Below are positions 27,201 through 38,761 of a stretch of 64,000 nt of DNA, piece after piece (the first letter of the stretch is position 1; every line of letters starts with the position of its first letter). Position numbers and translations under genes: made by a program. The notes under the pieces were generated by a model that was not told the DNA's origin, ran no database searches, and saw only the letters and a list, made by a program, of their open reading frames with translations. The DNA is from Antedon mediterranea. Lineage: Eukaryota > Echinodermata > Crinoidea > Comatulida > Antedonidae. The DNA is taken from NCBI RefSeq assembly GCF_964355755.1, contig NC_092678.1, positions 10,514,922-10,578,921 on the forward strand. The letters run 5' to 3'.

Positions 27201-27598
27201 TGAAAAGTTTTAACGAAATGCTCAAAATGGTCTAAAACGGTTTCTAATGTGATTTTAAGCACTTTGAAGTATTTGTAAAAACAAGTTTCATCGAAATGCA
27301 CAAAATAGTCTAAAACGTCTCCAAATGCGATTTGAAGCTTTTCTAAGCACTTTGGTGTTTTTATGTTAACAAGTTTTTTCGAAAATCACAAAATGGTCTA
27401 AAACGTCTCCAAATGCGATTTGAAGATATTCTGAGCACTTTGCTGTTTTTATGTTAACATGTTTTTTCGAAAATCACAAAATGGTCTAAAACGTCTCAAA
27501 ATGCTATTTGAAGGTATTCTGAGCACTTTGGTGTTTTTGTGTGAAAAGTTTTAACGAAATGCTCAAAATGGTCTAAAACGGTTCTAATGTGATTTTAA
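12277..27598. repeat. Higher-order unit II, about 15.3 kb (reference)
   Basis: The most complete copy of the large unit, about 175 monomers long. It begins at ACACTTTGATG following GCTCTTCTGT, and the equivalent point recurs at 1829, 25453, 27599, 43797 and 46292. It contains A-A-A'-B, E-C and D-type runs in an order that is not a simple multiple of a smaller unit. Its last 2,146 bp (25453-27598) begin as a copy of the unit start, so unit boundaries are partly a matter of choice. Unit III follows directly. Confidence 0.8.
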
Positions 27599-30500
27599 AC
27601 ACTTTGATGTTTTGTGTGAAAAAGTTTTGTCAAAATGCTCAAAATGGTCTAAAACGTTTTTAAAACGATATTAAGCTATTTTGTGCTCTTTGATGTTTTT
27701 GTATAACCAAGTTTTTTCGAAAATCACAAAATGGTCTAAAACGTCTCCAAATGCGATTTGAAGATATTCTGAGCACTTTGGTGTTTTTATGTTAAAAAGT
27801 TTTTTCGAAAATCACAAAATGGTCTAAAACGTCTCCAAATGCGATTTGAAGATATTCTGAGCACTTTGGTGTTTTTATGTTAAAAAGTTTTTTCGAAAAT
27901 CACAAAATGGTCTAAAACGTCTCCAAATGCGATTTGAAGCTATTCTATACACTTTGATGTTTTGTGTTAAAAAGTTTTGTCGAAATGCTCAAAATGGTTT
28001 AAAACGTTTTTAAAACGATATTAAGCTATTTTGTGCTCTTTGATGTTTTTGTGTAACCAAGTTTCATCGAAATGAACAAAATGGTCTAAAACGTCTCCAA
28101 ATGCGATTTGAAGCTTTTCCAAGCACTTTGCTGTTTTTATGTTAACAAGTTTTTTCGAAAATCACAAAATTGTCTAAAACGTCTCAAAATGCGATTTGAA
28201 GGTATTCTGAGCACTTTGGTGTTTTTGTGTGAAAAGTTTTAACGAAAAGCTCAAAATGGTCTAAAACGGTTCTAATGTGATTTTAAGCACTTTGATGTTT
28301 TTGTACAACCAAGTTTCATCGAAATGCTCAAAATGGTCTAAAACGTTTTTAAAACGATATTAAGCTATTTTGTGCTCTTTGATGTTTTTGTGTAACCAAG
28401 TTTTTTCGAAAATCACAAAATGGTCTAAAACGTCTCCAAATGCGATTTGAAGCTTTTCTAAACACTTTGGTGTTTTTGTGTTAACAAGTTTTTTCGAAAA
28501 TCACAAAATGGTCTAAAACGTCTCAAAATGCGATTTGAAGGTATTCTGAGCACTTTGGTGTTTTTGTGTGAAAAGTTTTAACGAAATGCTCAAAATGGTC
28601 TAAAACGGTTTCTAATGTGATTTTAACCACTTTGATGTTTTTGTGTAACCAAGTTCTTTTCGAAAATCACAAAATGGTCTAAAATGTCTCCAAATGCGAT
28701 TTGAAGCTTTTCTAAGCACTTTGGTGTTTTTATGTTAACAAGTTTTTTTGAAAATCACAAAATGGTCTAAAACGTCTCAAAATGCGATTTGAAGGTATTC
28801 TGAGCACTTTGGTGTTTTTGTGTGAAAATTTTTAACGAAATGCTCAAAATGGTCTAAAACGGTTTCTAATGTGATTTTAACCACTTTGATGTTTTTGTGT
28901 AACCAAGTTTTTTCGAAAATCACAAAATGGTCTGAAACGTCTCCAAATGCGATTTGAAGCTTTTCTAAGCACTTTGGTGTTTTTATGTTAACAAGTTTTT
29001 TCGAAAATCACAAAATGGTCTAAAACGTCTCCAAATGCGATTTGAAGCTATTCTGTACACTTTGATGTTTTGTGTGAAAAGTTTTAACGAAATGCTCAAA
29101 ATTGTCTAAAACGGTTTCTAATGTGATTTTAAGCACTTTGATGTTTTTGTAAAACCAAGTTTCATCGAAATGCACAAAATGGTCTAAAACGTCTCCAAAT
29201 GCGATTTGAAGCTTTTCCAAGCACTTTGGTGTTTTTATGTTAACAAGGTTTTTCGAAAATCACAAAATGGTCTAAAACGTCTCCAAATGCGATTTGAAGC
29301 TTTTCCAAGCACTTTGCTGTTTTTATGTTAACAAGTTTTTTCGAAAATCACAAAATGGTCTAAAACGTCTCAAAATACGATATTAAGCTGTTTTGTGCAC
29401 TTTGATGATTTGTGTGAAAAGTTTTAACGAAATGCTCAAAATGGTCTAAAACGGTTTCTAATGTGATTTTAAGCACTTTGATGTTTTTATGTAGCCAAGT
29501 TTTTTCGAAAATCACAAAATGGTCAAAAACGTCTCCAAATGCGATTTGAAGCTTTTCTAAGCACTTTGGTTTTTTTATGTTAACAAGTTTTTTCGAAAAT
29601 CACAAAATGGTCTAAAACGTCTTCAAATGCGATTTGAAGATATTCTGAGCACTTTGGTGTTTTTCTGTTAAAAAGTATTTTCGAAAATCACAAAATGGCC
29701 TAAAACGTCTCCAAATGCGATTTGAAGCTATTCTGTACACTTTGATGTTTTGTGTGAAAAAGTTTTGTCAAAATGCTCAAAATGGTCTAAAACGTTTTTA
29801 AAACGATATTAAGCTATTTTGTGCTCTTTGATGTTTTTGTGTAACCAAGTTTCATCGAAATGAACAAAATGGTCTAAAACGTCTCCAAATGCGATTTGAA
29901 GCTTTTCTAAGCACTTTGGTGTTTTTATGTTAACAAGTTTTTTCGAAAATCACAAAATGGTCTAAAACGTCTCCAAATGCGATTTGAAGATATTCTGAGC
30001 ACTTTGCTGTTTTTATGTTAACAAGTTTTTTCGAAAATCACAAAATGGTCTAAAACGTCTCAAAATGCTATTTGAAGGTATTCTGAGCACTTTGGTGTTT
30101 TTGTGTGAAAAGTTTTAACGAAATGCTCAAAATGGTCTAAAACGGTTCTAATGTGATTTTAAGCACTTTGATGTTTTTGTATAACCAAGTTTCATCGAAA
30201 TGCTCAAAATGGTCTAAAACGTTTTTAAAACGATATTAAGCTATTTTGTGCTCTTTGATGTTTTTGTGTAACGAAGTTTCATCGAAATGAACAAAATGGT
30301 CTAAAACGTCTCCAAATGCGATTTGAAGCTTTTCCAAGCACTTTGCTGTTTTTATGTTAACAAGTTTTTTCGAAAATCACAAAATGGCCTAAAACGTCTC
30401 AAAATGCGATTTCAAGGTATTCTGAGCACTTTGGTGTTTTTGTGTGAAAGGTTTTAACGAAATGCTCAAAATGGTCTAAAACGGTTTCTAATGTGATTTA

Positions 30501-33500
30501 AAGCACTTTGATGTTTTTGTATAACCAAGTTTCATCGAAATGCACAAAATGGTCTAAAACGTCTCCAAATGCGATTTGAAGCTTTTCTAAGCACTTTGCT
30601 GTTTTTATGTTAACAAGTTTTTTCGAAAATCACAAAATGGTCTAAAACGTCTCCAAATGCGATTTGAAGATATTCTGAGCACTTTGGTGTTTTTATGTTA
30701 AAAAGTTTTTTCGAAAATCACAAAATGGTCTAAAACGTCTCCAAATGCGATTTGAAGATATTCTGAGCACTTTGGTGTTTTTATGTTAAAAAGTTTTTTC
30801 GAAAATCACAAAATGGTCTAAAACGTCTCCAAATGCGATTTGAAGCTATTCTGTACACTTTGATGTTTTGTGTGAAAAAGTTTTGTCGAAATGCTCAAAA
30901 TGGTCTAAAACGTTTTTAAAACGATATTAAGCTATTTTGTGCTCTTTGATGTTTTTCTGTAACCAAGTTTTATCGAAATGAACAAAATGGTCTAAAACGT
31001 CTCCAAATGCGATTTGAAGCTTTTCCAAGCACTTTGCTGTTTTTATGTTAACAAGTTTTTTCGAAAATCACAAAATGGTCTAAAACGTCTCAAAATGCGA
31101 TTTGAAGGTATTCTGAGCACTTTGGTGTTTTTGTGTGAAAAGTTTTAACGAAATGCTCAAAATTGTCTAAAACGGTTTCTAATGTGATTTTAAGCACTTT
31201 GATGTTTTTGTAAAACCAAGTTTCATCGAAATGAACAAAATGGTCTAAAATGTCTCCAAATGCGATTATAAGCTTTTCCAAGCACTTTGCTGTTTTTATG
31301 TTAACAAGCTTTTTCGAAAATCACAAAATGGTCTAAAACGTCTCCAAATGCGATTTGAAGATATTCTGAGCACTTTGGTGTTTTTATGTTAAAAATTTTT
31401 TTCGAAAATCACAAAATGGTCTAAAACGTCTCCAAATGCGATTTGAAGATATTCTGAGCACTTTGGTGTTTTTATGTTAAAAAGTTTTTTCGAAAATCAC
31501 AAAATGGTCTAAAACGTCTCCAAATGCGATTTGAAGCTATTCTGTACACTTTGATGTTTTGTGTGAAAAAGTTTTGTCGAAATGCTCAAAATGGTTTAAA
31601 ACGTTTTTAAAACGATATTAAGTTATTTTGTGCTCTTTGATGTTTTTGTGTAACCAAGTTTCATCGAAATGAACAAAATGGTCTAAAACGTCTCCAAATG
31701 CGATTTGAAGCTTTTCCAAGCACTTTGCTGTTTTTATGTTAACAAGTTTTTCGAAAATCACAAAATGGTGTAAAACGTCTCAAAATGCGATTTGAAGGTA
31801 TTCTGAGCACTTTGGTGTTTTTGTGTGAAAAGTTTTAACGAAATGCTCAAAATGGTCTAAAACGGTTCTAATGTGATTTTAAGCTATTCTAGACACTTTG
31901 ATGTTTTGTGTGAAAAAGTTTTCTCGAAATGCTCAAAATGGTCTAAAACGTTTTCCAATACCATATTAAGCTATTTTGTGCAATTTGATGTTTTTGTGTA
32001 ACCAAGTTTTTTGAAATGCGATTTGAAGATATTCTGAGGACTTTGGTGTTTTTATGTTAAAAAGTTTTTTCGAAAATCACAAAATGGTCTAAAACGTCTC
32101 CAAATGCGATTTGAAGATATTCTGAGCACTTTGGTGTTTTTATGTTAAAAAGTTTTTTCGAAAATCACAAAATGGTCTAAAACGTCTCCAAATGCGAGTT
32201 GAAGCTATTCTGTACACTTTGATGTTTTGTGTGAAAAAGTTTTGTCGAAATGCTCAAAATGGTCTAAAACGTTTTTAAAACGATATTAAGCTATTTTGTG
32301 CTCTTTGATGTTTTTGTGTAACCAAGTTTTTTCGAAAATCACAAAATGGTCTAAAACGTCTCCAAATGCGATTTGAAGCTTTTCTAAGCACTTTGGTGTT
32401 TTTATGTTAACAAGTTTTTTCGCAAATCACGAAATGGTCTAAAACGTCTCCAAATGCGATTTGAAGATATTCTGAGCACATTGGTGTTTTTATGTTAAAA
32501 AGTTTTTTCGAAAATCACAAAATGGTCTAAAACGTTTCCAAATGCGATTTGAAGCTCTTCTGTACACTTTGATGTTTTGTGTGAAAAAGTTTTTTCGAAA
32601 TGCTCAAAATGGTCTAAAACGTTTTTAAATACGATATTAAGCTGTTTTGTGCACTTTGATGGTTTGTGTGAAAAGTTTTAACGAAATGCTCAAAATGGTC
32701 AAAAACGGTTTCTAATGTGATTTTAAGCACTTTGATGTTTTTGTGTAACCAAGTTTTTTCGAAAATCACAAATTGGTCTAAAACGTCTCCAAATGCGATT
32801 TGAAGCTTTTCTAAACACTTTGGTGCTTTTATGTTAACAAGTTTTTTCGAAAATCACAAAATGGTCTAAAACGTCTCCAAATGCGATTTGAAGCTTTTCT
32901 AAACACTTTGGTGTTTTTATGTTAACAAGTTTTTTCGAAAATCACAAAATGGTCTATAACGTCTCCAAATGCGATTTGAAGATATTCTGTACACTTTGAT
33001 GTTTTGTGTGAAAAAGTTTTCTCGAAATGCTCAAAATGGTCTAAAACGTTTTCCAATACCATATTAAGCTATTTTGTGCAATTTGATGTTTTTATGTAAC
33101 CAAGTTTTTTGAAATGCGATTTGAAGATATTCTGAGCACTTTGGTGTTTTTATGTTAAAAAGTTTTTTCGAAAATCACAAAATGGTCTAAAACGTCTCCA
33201 AATGCGATTTGAAGATATTCTGAGCACTTTGGTGTTTTTATGTTAAAAAGTTTTTTCGAAAATCACAAAATGGTCTAAAACGTCTCCAAATGCGATTTGA
33301 AGCTATTCTGTACACTTTGATGTTTTGTGTGAAAAAGTTTTGTCGAAATGCTCAAAATGGTCTAAAACGTTTTTAAAACGATATTAAGCTATTTTGTGCT
33401 CTTTGATGTTTTTGTGTAACCAAGTTTTTTCGAAAATCACAAAATGGTCTAAAACGTCTCCAAATGCGATTTGAAGCTTTTCTAAGCACTTTGGTGTTTT

Positions 33501-36500
33501 TATGTTAACAAGTTTTTTCGAAAATCACAAAATGGTCTAAAACGTCTCAAAATGCGATTTGAAGGTATTCTGAGCACTTTGGTGTTTTTGTGTGAAAAGT
33601 TTTAACGAAATGCTCAAAATGGTCTAAAACGGTTTCTAATGTGATTTTAAGCACTTTGATGTTTTTGTGTAACCAAGTTTTTTCGAAAATCACAAAATGG
33701 TCTAAAACGTCTCCAAATGCGATTTGAAGCTATTCTGTACACTTTGATGTTTTGTGTGAAAAAAGTTTTGTCGAAATGCTCAAAATGGTCTAAAACGTTT
33801 TTAAAACGATATTGAGCTATTTTGTGCTCTTTGATGTTTTTGTGTAACCAAGTTTTATCGAAATGAACAAAATGGTCTAAAACGTCTCCAAATGCGATTT
33901 GAAGCTTTTCCAAGCACTTTGCTGTTTTTATGTTAACAGGTTTTTTCGAAAATCACAAAATGGTCTAAAACGTCTCAAAATGCGAATTGAAGGTATTCTG
34001 AGCACTTTGGTGTTTTTGTGTGAAAAGTTTTAACGAAATGCTCAAAATTGTCTAAAACGGTTTCTAATGTGATTTTAAGCACTTTGATGTTTTTGTAAAA
34101 CCAAGTTTCATCGAAATGCACAAAATGGTCTAAAATGTCTCCAAATGCGATTTTAAGCTTTTCCAAGCACTTTGCTGTTTTTATGTTAACAAGCTTTTTC
34201 GAAAATCACAAAATGGTCTAAAACGTCTCCAAATGCGATTTGAAGATATTCTGAGCACTTTGGTGTTTTTATGTTAAAAAGTTTTTTCGAAAATCACAAA
34301 ATGGTCTAAAACGTCTCCAAATGCGATTTGAAGATATTCTGAGCACTTTGGTGTTTTTATGTTAAAAAGTTTTTTCGAAAATCACAAAATGGTCTAAAAC
34401 GTCTCCAAATGCGATTTGAAGCTATTCTGTACACTTTGATGTTTTGTGTGAAAAAGTTTTGTCGAAATGCTCAAAATGGTTTAAAACGTTTTTAAAACGA
34501 TATTAAGCTATTTTGTGCTCTTTGATGTTTTTGTATAACCAAGTTTCATCGAAATGCACAAAATGGTCTAAAACGTCTCCAAATGCGATTTGAAGCTTTT
34601 CTAAGCACTTTGCTGTTTTTATGTTAACAAGTTTTTTCGAAAATCACAAAATGGTCTAAAACGTCTCCAAATGCGATTTGAAGATATTCTGAGCACTTTG
34701 GTGTTTTTATGTTAAAAAGTTTTTTCGAAAATCACAAAATGGTCTAAAACGTCTCCAAATGCGATTTGAAGATATTCTGAGCACTTTGGTGTTTTTATGT
34801 TAAAAAGTTTTTTCGAAAATCACAAAATTGTCTAAAACGTCTCCAAATGCGATTTGAAGCTATTCTGTACCCTTTGATGTTTTGTGTGAAAAAGTTTTGT
34901 CGAAATGCTCAAAATGGTCTAAAACGTTTTTAAAACGATATAAAGCTATTTTGTGCTCTTTGATGTTTTTGTGTAACCAAGTTTTTTCGAAAATCACAAA
35001 ATGGTCTAAAACGTCTCCAAATGCGATTTGAAGCTTTTCTAAGCACTTTGGTGTTTTTATGTTAACAAGTTTTTTCGAAAATCACAAAATGGTCTAAAAC
35101 GTTTTAAAATGCGATTTGAAGGTATTCTGAGCACTTTGGTGTTTTTGTGTGAAAAGTTTTAACGAAATGCTCAAAATGGTCTAAAACGGTTTCTAATGTG
35201 ATTTTAACCACTTTGATGTTTTTGTGTAACCAAGTTTTTTCGAAAATCACAAAATGGTCTAAAACGTCTCCAAATGCGATTTGAAGCTTTTCTAAGCACT
35301 TTGGTGTTTTTATGTTAACAAGTTTTTTCGAAAATCACAAAATGGTCTAAAACGTCTCCAAATGCGATTTGAAGCTATTCTGTACACTTTGATGTTTTGT
35401 GTGAAAAAGTTTCTCGAAATGCTCAAAATGGTCTAAAACGTTTTCCAATACCATATTAAGCTATTTTGTGCAATTTGATGTTTTTGTGTAACCAAGTTTT
35501 TTGAAATGCGATATTAAGATATTCTGAGCACTTTGGTGTTTTTATGTTAAAAAGTTTTTTCGAAAATCACAAAATGGTCTAAAACGTCTCCAAATGCGAT
35601 TTGAAGATATTCTGAGCACTTTGGTGTTTTTATGTTAAAAAGTTTTTTCGAAAATCACAAAATGGTCTAAAACGTCTCCAAATGCGATTTGAAGCTATTC
35701 TGTACACTTTGATGTTTTGTGTGAAAAAGTTTTGTCGAAATGCTCAAAATGGTCTAAAACGTTTTTAAAACGATATTAAGCTATTTTGTGCTCTTTGATG
35801 TTTTTGTGTAACCAAGTTTTTCCGAAAATCACGAAATGGTCTAAAACGTCTTCAAATGCGATTTGAAGCTTTTCTAAGCACTTTGGTGTTTTTATGTTAA
35901 CAAGTTTTTTCGCAAATCACAAAATGGTCTAAAACGTCTCCAAATGCGATTTGAAGATATTCTGAGCACATTGGTGTTTTTATGTTAAAAAGTTTTGTCG
36001 AAATGCTCAAAATGGTCTAAAACGTTTTTAAAACGATATTAAGCTATTTTGTCCTCTTTGATGTTTTTATGTAACCAAGTTTCATCGAAATGAACAAAAT
36101 GGTCTAAAACGTCTCCAAATGCGATTTGAAGCTTTTCCAAGCACTTTGCTGTTTTTATGTTAACAAGTTTTTTCGAAAATCACAAAATGGTCTAAAACGT
36201 CTCAAAATGCGATTTGAAGGTATTCTGAGCACTTTGGTGTTTTTGTGTGAAAAGTTTTAACGAAATGCTCAAAATGGTCTAAAACGGTTTCTAATGTGAT
36301 TTTAAGCACTTTGATGTTTTTGTATAACCAAGTTTCATCGAAATTCACAAAATGGTCTAAAACGTCTCCAAATGCGATTTTAAGCTTTTCTAAGCACTTT
36401 GGTGTTTTTATGTTAACAAGGTTTTTCGAAAATCACAAAATGGTCTAAAACGTCTCCAAATGCGATTTGAAGATATTCTGAGCACTTTGGTGTTTTTATG

Positions 36501-37695
36501 TTAACAAGTTTTTTCGAAAATCACAAAATGGTCTAAAACGTCTAAAAATACGATATTAAGCTGTTTTGTGCACTTTGATGATTTGTGTGAAAAGTTTTAA
36601 CGAAATGCTCAAAATGGTCTAAAACGGTTTCTAATGTGATTTTAAGCACTTTGATGTTTTTATGTAGCCAAGTTTTTTCGAAAATCACAAAATGGTCAAA
36701 AACGTCTCCAAATGCGATTTGAAGCTTTTCTAAGCACTTTGGTTTTTTTATGTTAACAAGTTTTTTCGAAAATCACAAAATGGTCTAAAACGTCTTCAAA
36801 TGCGATTTGAAGATATTCTGAGCACTTTGGTGTTTTTCTGTTAAAAAGTATTTTCGAAAATCACAAAATGGTCTAAAACGTCTCCAAATGCGATTTGAAG
36901 CTATTCTGTACACTTTGATGTTTTGTGTGAAAAAGTTTTGTCAAAATGCTCAAAATGGTCTAAAACGTTTTTAAAACGATATTAAGCTATTTTGTGCTCT
37001 TTGATGTGTTTGTATAACCAAGTTTTTTCGAAAATCACAAAATGGTCTAAAACGTCTCCAAATGCGATTTGAAGCTTTTCTAAGCACTTTGGTGTTTTTA
37101 TGTTAACAATTTTTTTCGAAAATCACAAAATGGTCTAAAACGTCTCCAAATGCGATTTGAAGCTTTTCTAAGCACTTTGGTGTTTTTATGTTAACAAGTT
37201 TTTTCGAAAATCACAAAATGGTCTAAAACGTCTCAAAATGCGATTTGAAGGTATTCTGAGCACTTTGGTGTTTTTGTGTGAAAAGTTTTAACGAAATGCT
37301 CAAAATGGTCTAAAACAGTTTCTAATGTGATTTTAACCACTTTGATGTTTTTGTGTAACCAAGTTCTTTTCGAAAATCACAAAATGGTCTAAAACGTCTC
37401 CAAATGCGATTTGAAGCTCTTCTGTACACTTTGATGTTTTGTGTGAAAAAGTTTTGTCGAAATGCTCAAAATGGTCTAAAACGTTTTTAAATACGATATT
37501 AAGCTGTTTTGTGCACTTTGATGATTTGTGTGAAAAGTTTTAACGAAATGCTCAAAATAGTCTATAACGGTTTCTAATGTGATTTTAAGCACTTTGATGT
37601 TTTTGTGTAATCAAGTTTTTTTGGAAATCACAAAATGGTCTAAAACGTCTCCAAATGCGATTTGAAGCTTTTCTAAGCACTTTGGTGTTTTTATG

Positions 37696-37699
37696 TTAA
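37696..37699. repeat. TTAA target-site duplication, left
   Basis: TTAA directly outside the left terminal repeat, inside an otherwise normal TATGTTAAC of a class A monomer. The matching empty site in unit II is a single TTAA at 22897-22900. Confidence 0.9.
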
Positions 37700-37713
37700 C
37701 ACTTTGACTGCCA
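37700..37713 (+). repeat. Left terminal inverted repeat, 14 bp
   Basis: CACTTTGACTGCCA, identical to the reverse complement of 38748-38761. Beyond base 14 the two ends differ (GAGGTTTTT here, AACACGAAG at the other end). A second TGCCA with GTTTTT lies about 40 bases inside (37734-37752), possibly a degenerate internal binding site. Confidence 0.92.
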
Positions 37714-38682
37714 GAGGTTTTTCCAGTTAGAAACTGCCACCGCCAGCGTTTTTAGCCCAATTCGATGTTTTTATTAAAGCTGATTGAAACCATGTATGTA
37801 TTCTGATTTATATGTAATTTAGACTAAAATAATCATAAAGATTGTAGCTTTACAATGGTACCAAGAACGATTTTTAAATCGCAATATGTAAATCGTAATA
37901 GTAAAATGAACGTAACCCACTTTTTGAATTTTTCGTAGTTTCGCGCAAGAAAGTCGAGATAATCGCGATTTTGTGCAAGACATCACAATATGAAAATATC
38001 GCCCGGTGAGATCAACAAACAACGAAAAAGTTACTTACACGGCACCGATAGGCCTATAAAAACAAGTTATCACTATCGAAAAATGTATTACATTTTATAA
38101 ATCATAAATCTTGCATCAATGTTTCGCCAAAATCCACATAGCAAAGACACCAGGCCTAGTTAACCAGGCCTAAAAAGTTGGTCCGGAACCGTTTTACGAC
38201 TAGGGCTAGGCTAGCCTAGCCTAGCCTAGTACTACTAGCCTAGGCCTAGGAGATAGTAAACTGATGATAATAACCATACCATTTCAAAACAAGTTTGTTG
38301 CGTGAAACTCGGTCACTTTCAGTAAAACACCAAAACAATTAGGGTATACATACAATAATAAAATTAAAGACTTCATATTGAAAATGACTCCATTATTTTT
38401 TATTCAGATAACAAACAAACATGTCAATCCACAAAAACCTTTGTAATGCTTCGGCGGCATAGCTAGCGCGCGACCGATACACAATGCGCCAAGCCATCGC
38501 TCTACGCGCTACTGTGATGCGCGGTGTTTGTTATTTCGACAGGTACCATTTTGACAGTCGTTCGTAACCAGATTAGTTACTTTCAAATTGTAAAATATTA
38601 ACGGTCCAGACCGAATATAGTGTTCATATTTATAGTATATACCAATAATTAACCTATCTACCGGATTTCGTAAAAAAACGCG
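37714..38682. other. Interior of the element, no gene recognised
   Basis: About 970 bp of unique sequence between the ends. It has mixed composition: an AT-rich left part, the CTAGC patch in the middle, and a CpG-rich stretch near 38450-38525 (GCTAGCGCGCGACCG). I see no transposase remnant, tRNA-like or promoter-like box structure, or polyadenylated tail that would mark a SINE. It may descend from host DNA captured between piggyBac ends or from a heavily deleted parent; the sequence does not decide. Confidence 0.6.
38200..38250. repeat. CTAGC/TAGGCC low-complexity patch in the element
   Basis: Repeats of CTAGC and CTAGG, including CTAGCCTAGCCTAGCCTAG, then TACTACTAGCC and TAGGCCTAGG. Related GGCCTA motifs lie nearby at 38050, 38153 and 38168. 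It is a short imperfect microsatellite, nearly self-complementary, with no sign of function. Confidence 0.75.
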
Positions 38683-38757
38683 AAAAACGAAGATCTTCGT
38701 TTTTGGCAGTCAAGCGTTGTGTTTCCAAAAACGAAGATCTTCGTGTTTGGCAGTCAA
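38683..38757. repeat. Subterminal 31-bp direct repeat with palindromes
   Basis: Two copies, 38683-38713 and 38727-38757, differ at one base (T at 38701, G at 38745) and are 44 bases apart start to start. Each holds the palindrome ACGAAGATCTTCGT followed by TTTGGCAGTCAA. In the inner copy the palindrome extends to a perfect 22 bp (38683-38704). Placement next to the terminal repeat suggests transposase-binding or hairpin-forming sites, which is inference. Confidence 0.85.
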
Positions 38758-38761
38758 AGTG
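38748..38761 (-). repeat. Right terminal inverted repeat, 14 bp
   Basis: TGGCAGTCAAAGTG, the exact reverse complement of the left end. It is the tail of a 31-bp direct repeat, so this end carries a second partial copy of the terminal motif about 44 bases inward. Structurally different ends are usual in piggyBac-type elements. Confidence 0.92.

Larger units (their letters stand above)
1..37699. repeat. 88-bp satellite array, left of the transposon
   Basis: The whole stretch is head-to-tail copies of one AT-rich monomer in a single orientation. Successive occurrences of the CAAAATGG core are 88 bp apart at 2046 and 2134, then 86 bp (2134 to 2220) and 87 bp (2220 to 2307). A hand count of one class A monomer gives 28 G+C in 88 bases, about 32%, with 14 C, 14 G and 3 CpG. 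Every monomer keeps AAAATGGTCTAAAACG or a one-base variant. No stretch of more than 300 bases lacks the repeat, and I see no gene in it. A centromeric or pericentromeric role is plausible for an array of this size but is inference. Whether it is transcribed cannot be told. Confidence 0.98.
37700..38761. mobile_element. Non-autonomous piggyBac-type element, 1,062 bp
   Basis: The only non-satellite DNA in the window. It is bounded by perfect 14-bp inverted repeats (CACTTTGACTGCCA) and by TTAA on both sides. TTAA duplication and C-rich ends of about this form are hallmarks of the piggyBac superfamily; the ends resemble those I recall for Xenopus Uribo-type elements, which is memory and not a search. 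The longest open frame is 67 codons (37819-38022, minus) with no transposase features, so movement would need a transposase in trans. The interior is more G+C-rich and complex than the satellite and has no recognisable gene. Polarity is unknown. Confidence 0.85.

Noticed and set aside
37819-38022. 67-codon minus-strand open frame inside the transposon
   Set aside because: Short, no similarity I can recognise to a piggyBac transposase or any domain, and expected by chance in 1 kb of DNA. No catalytic aspartates in a transposase-like context.
38200-38250. CTAGC patch as a telomere or origin sequence
   Set aside because: Too short and irregular; it does not match TTAGGG-type telomere repeats and lies inside a transposon.
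37700-38761. Insert as a hAT, Tc1/mariner or SINE element
   Set aside because: hAT gives 8-bp and mariner gives TA duplications; here the duplication is exactly TTAA with CAC-type ends. No RNA polymerase III boxes or A-rich tail for a SINE.
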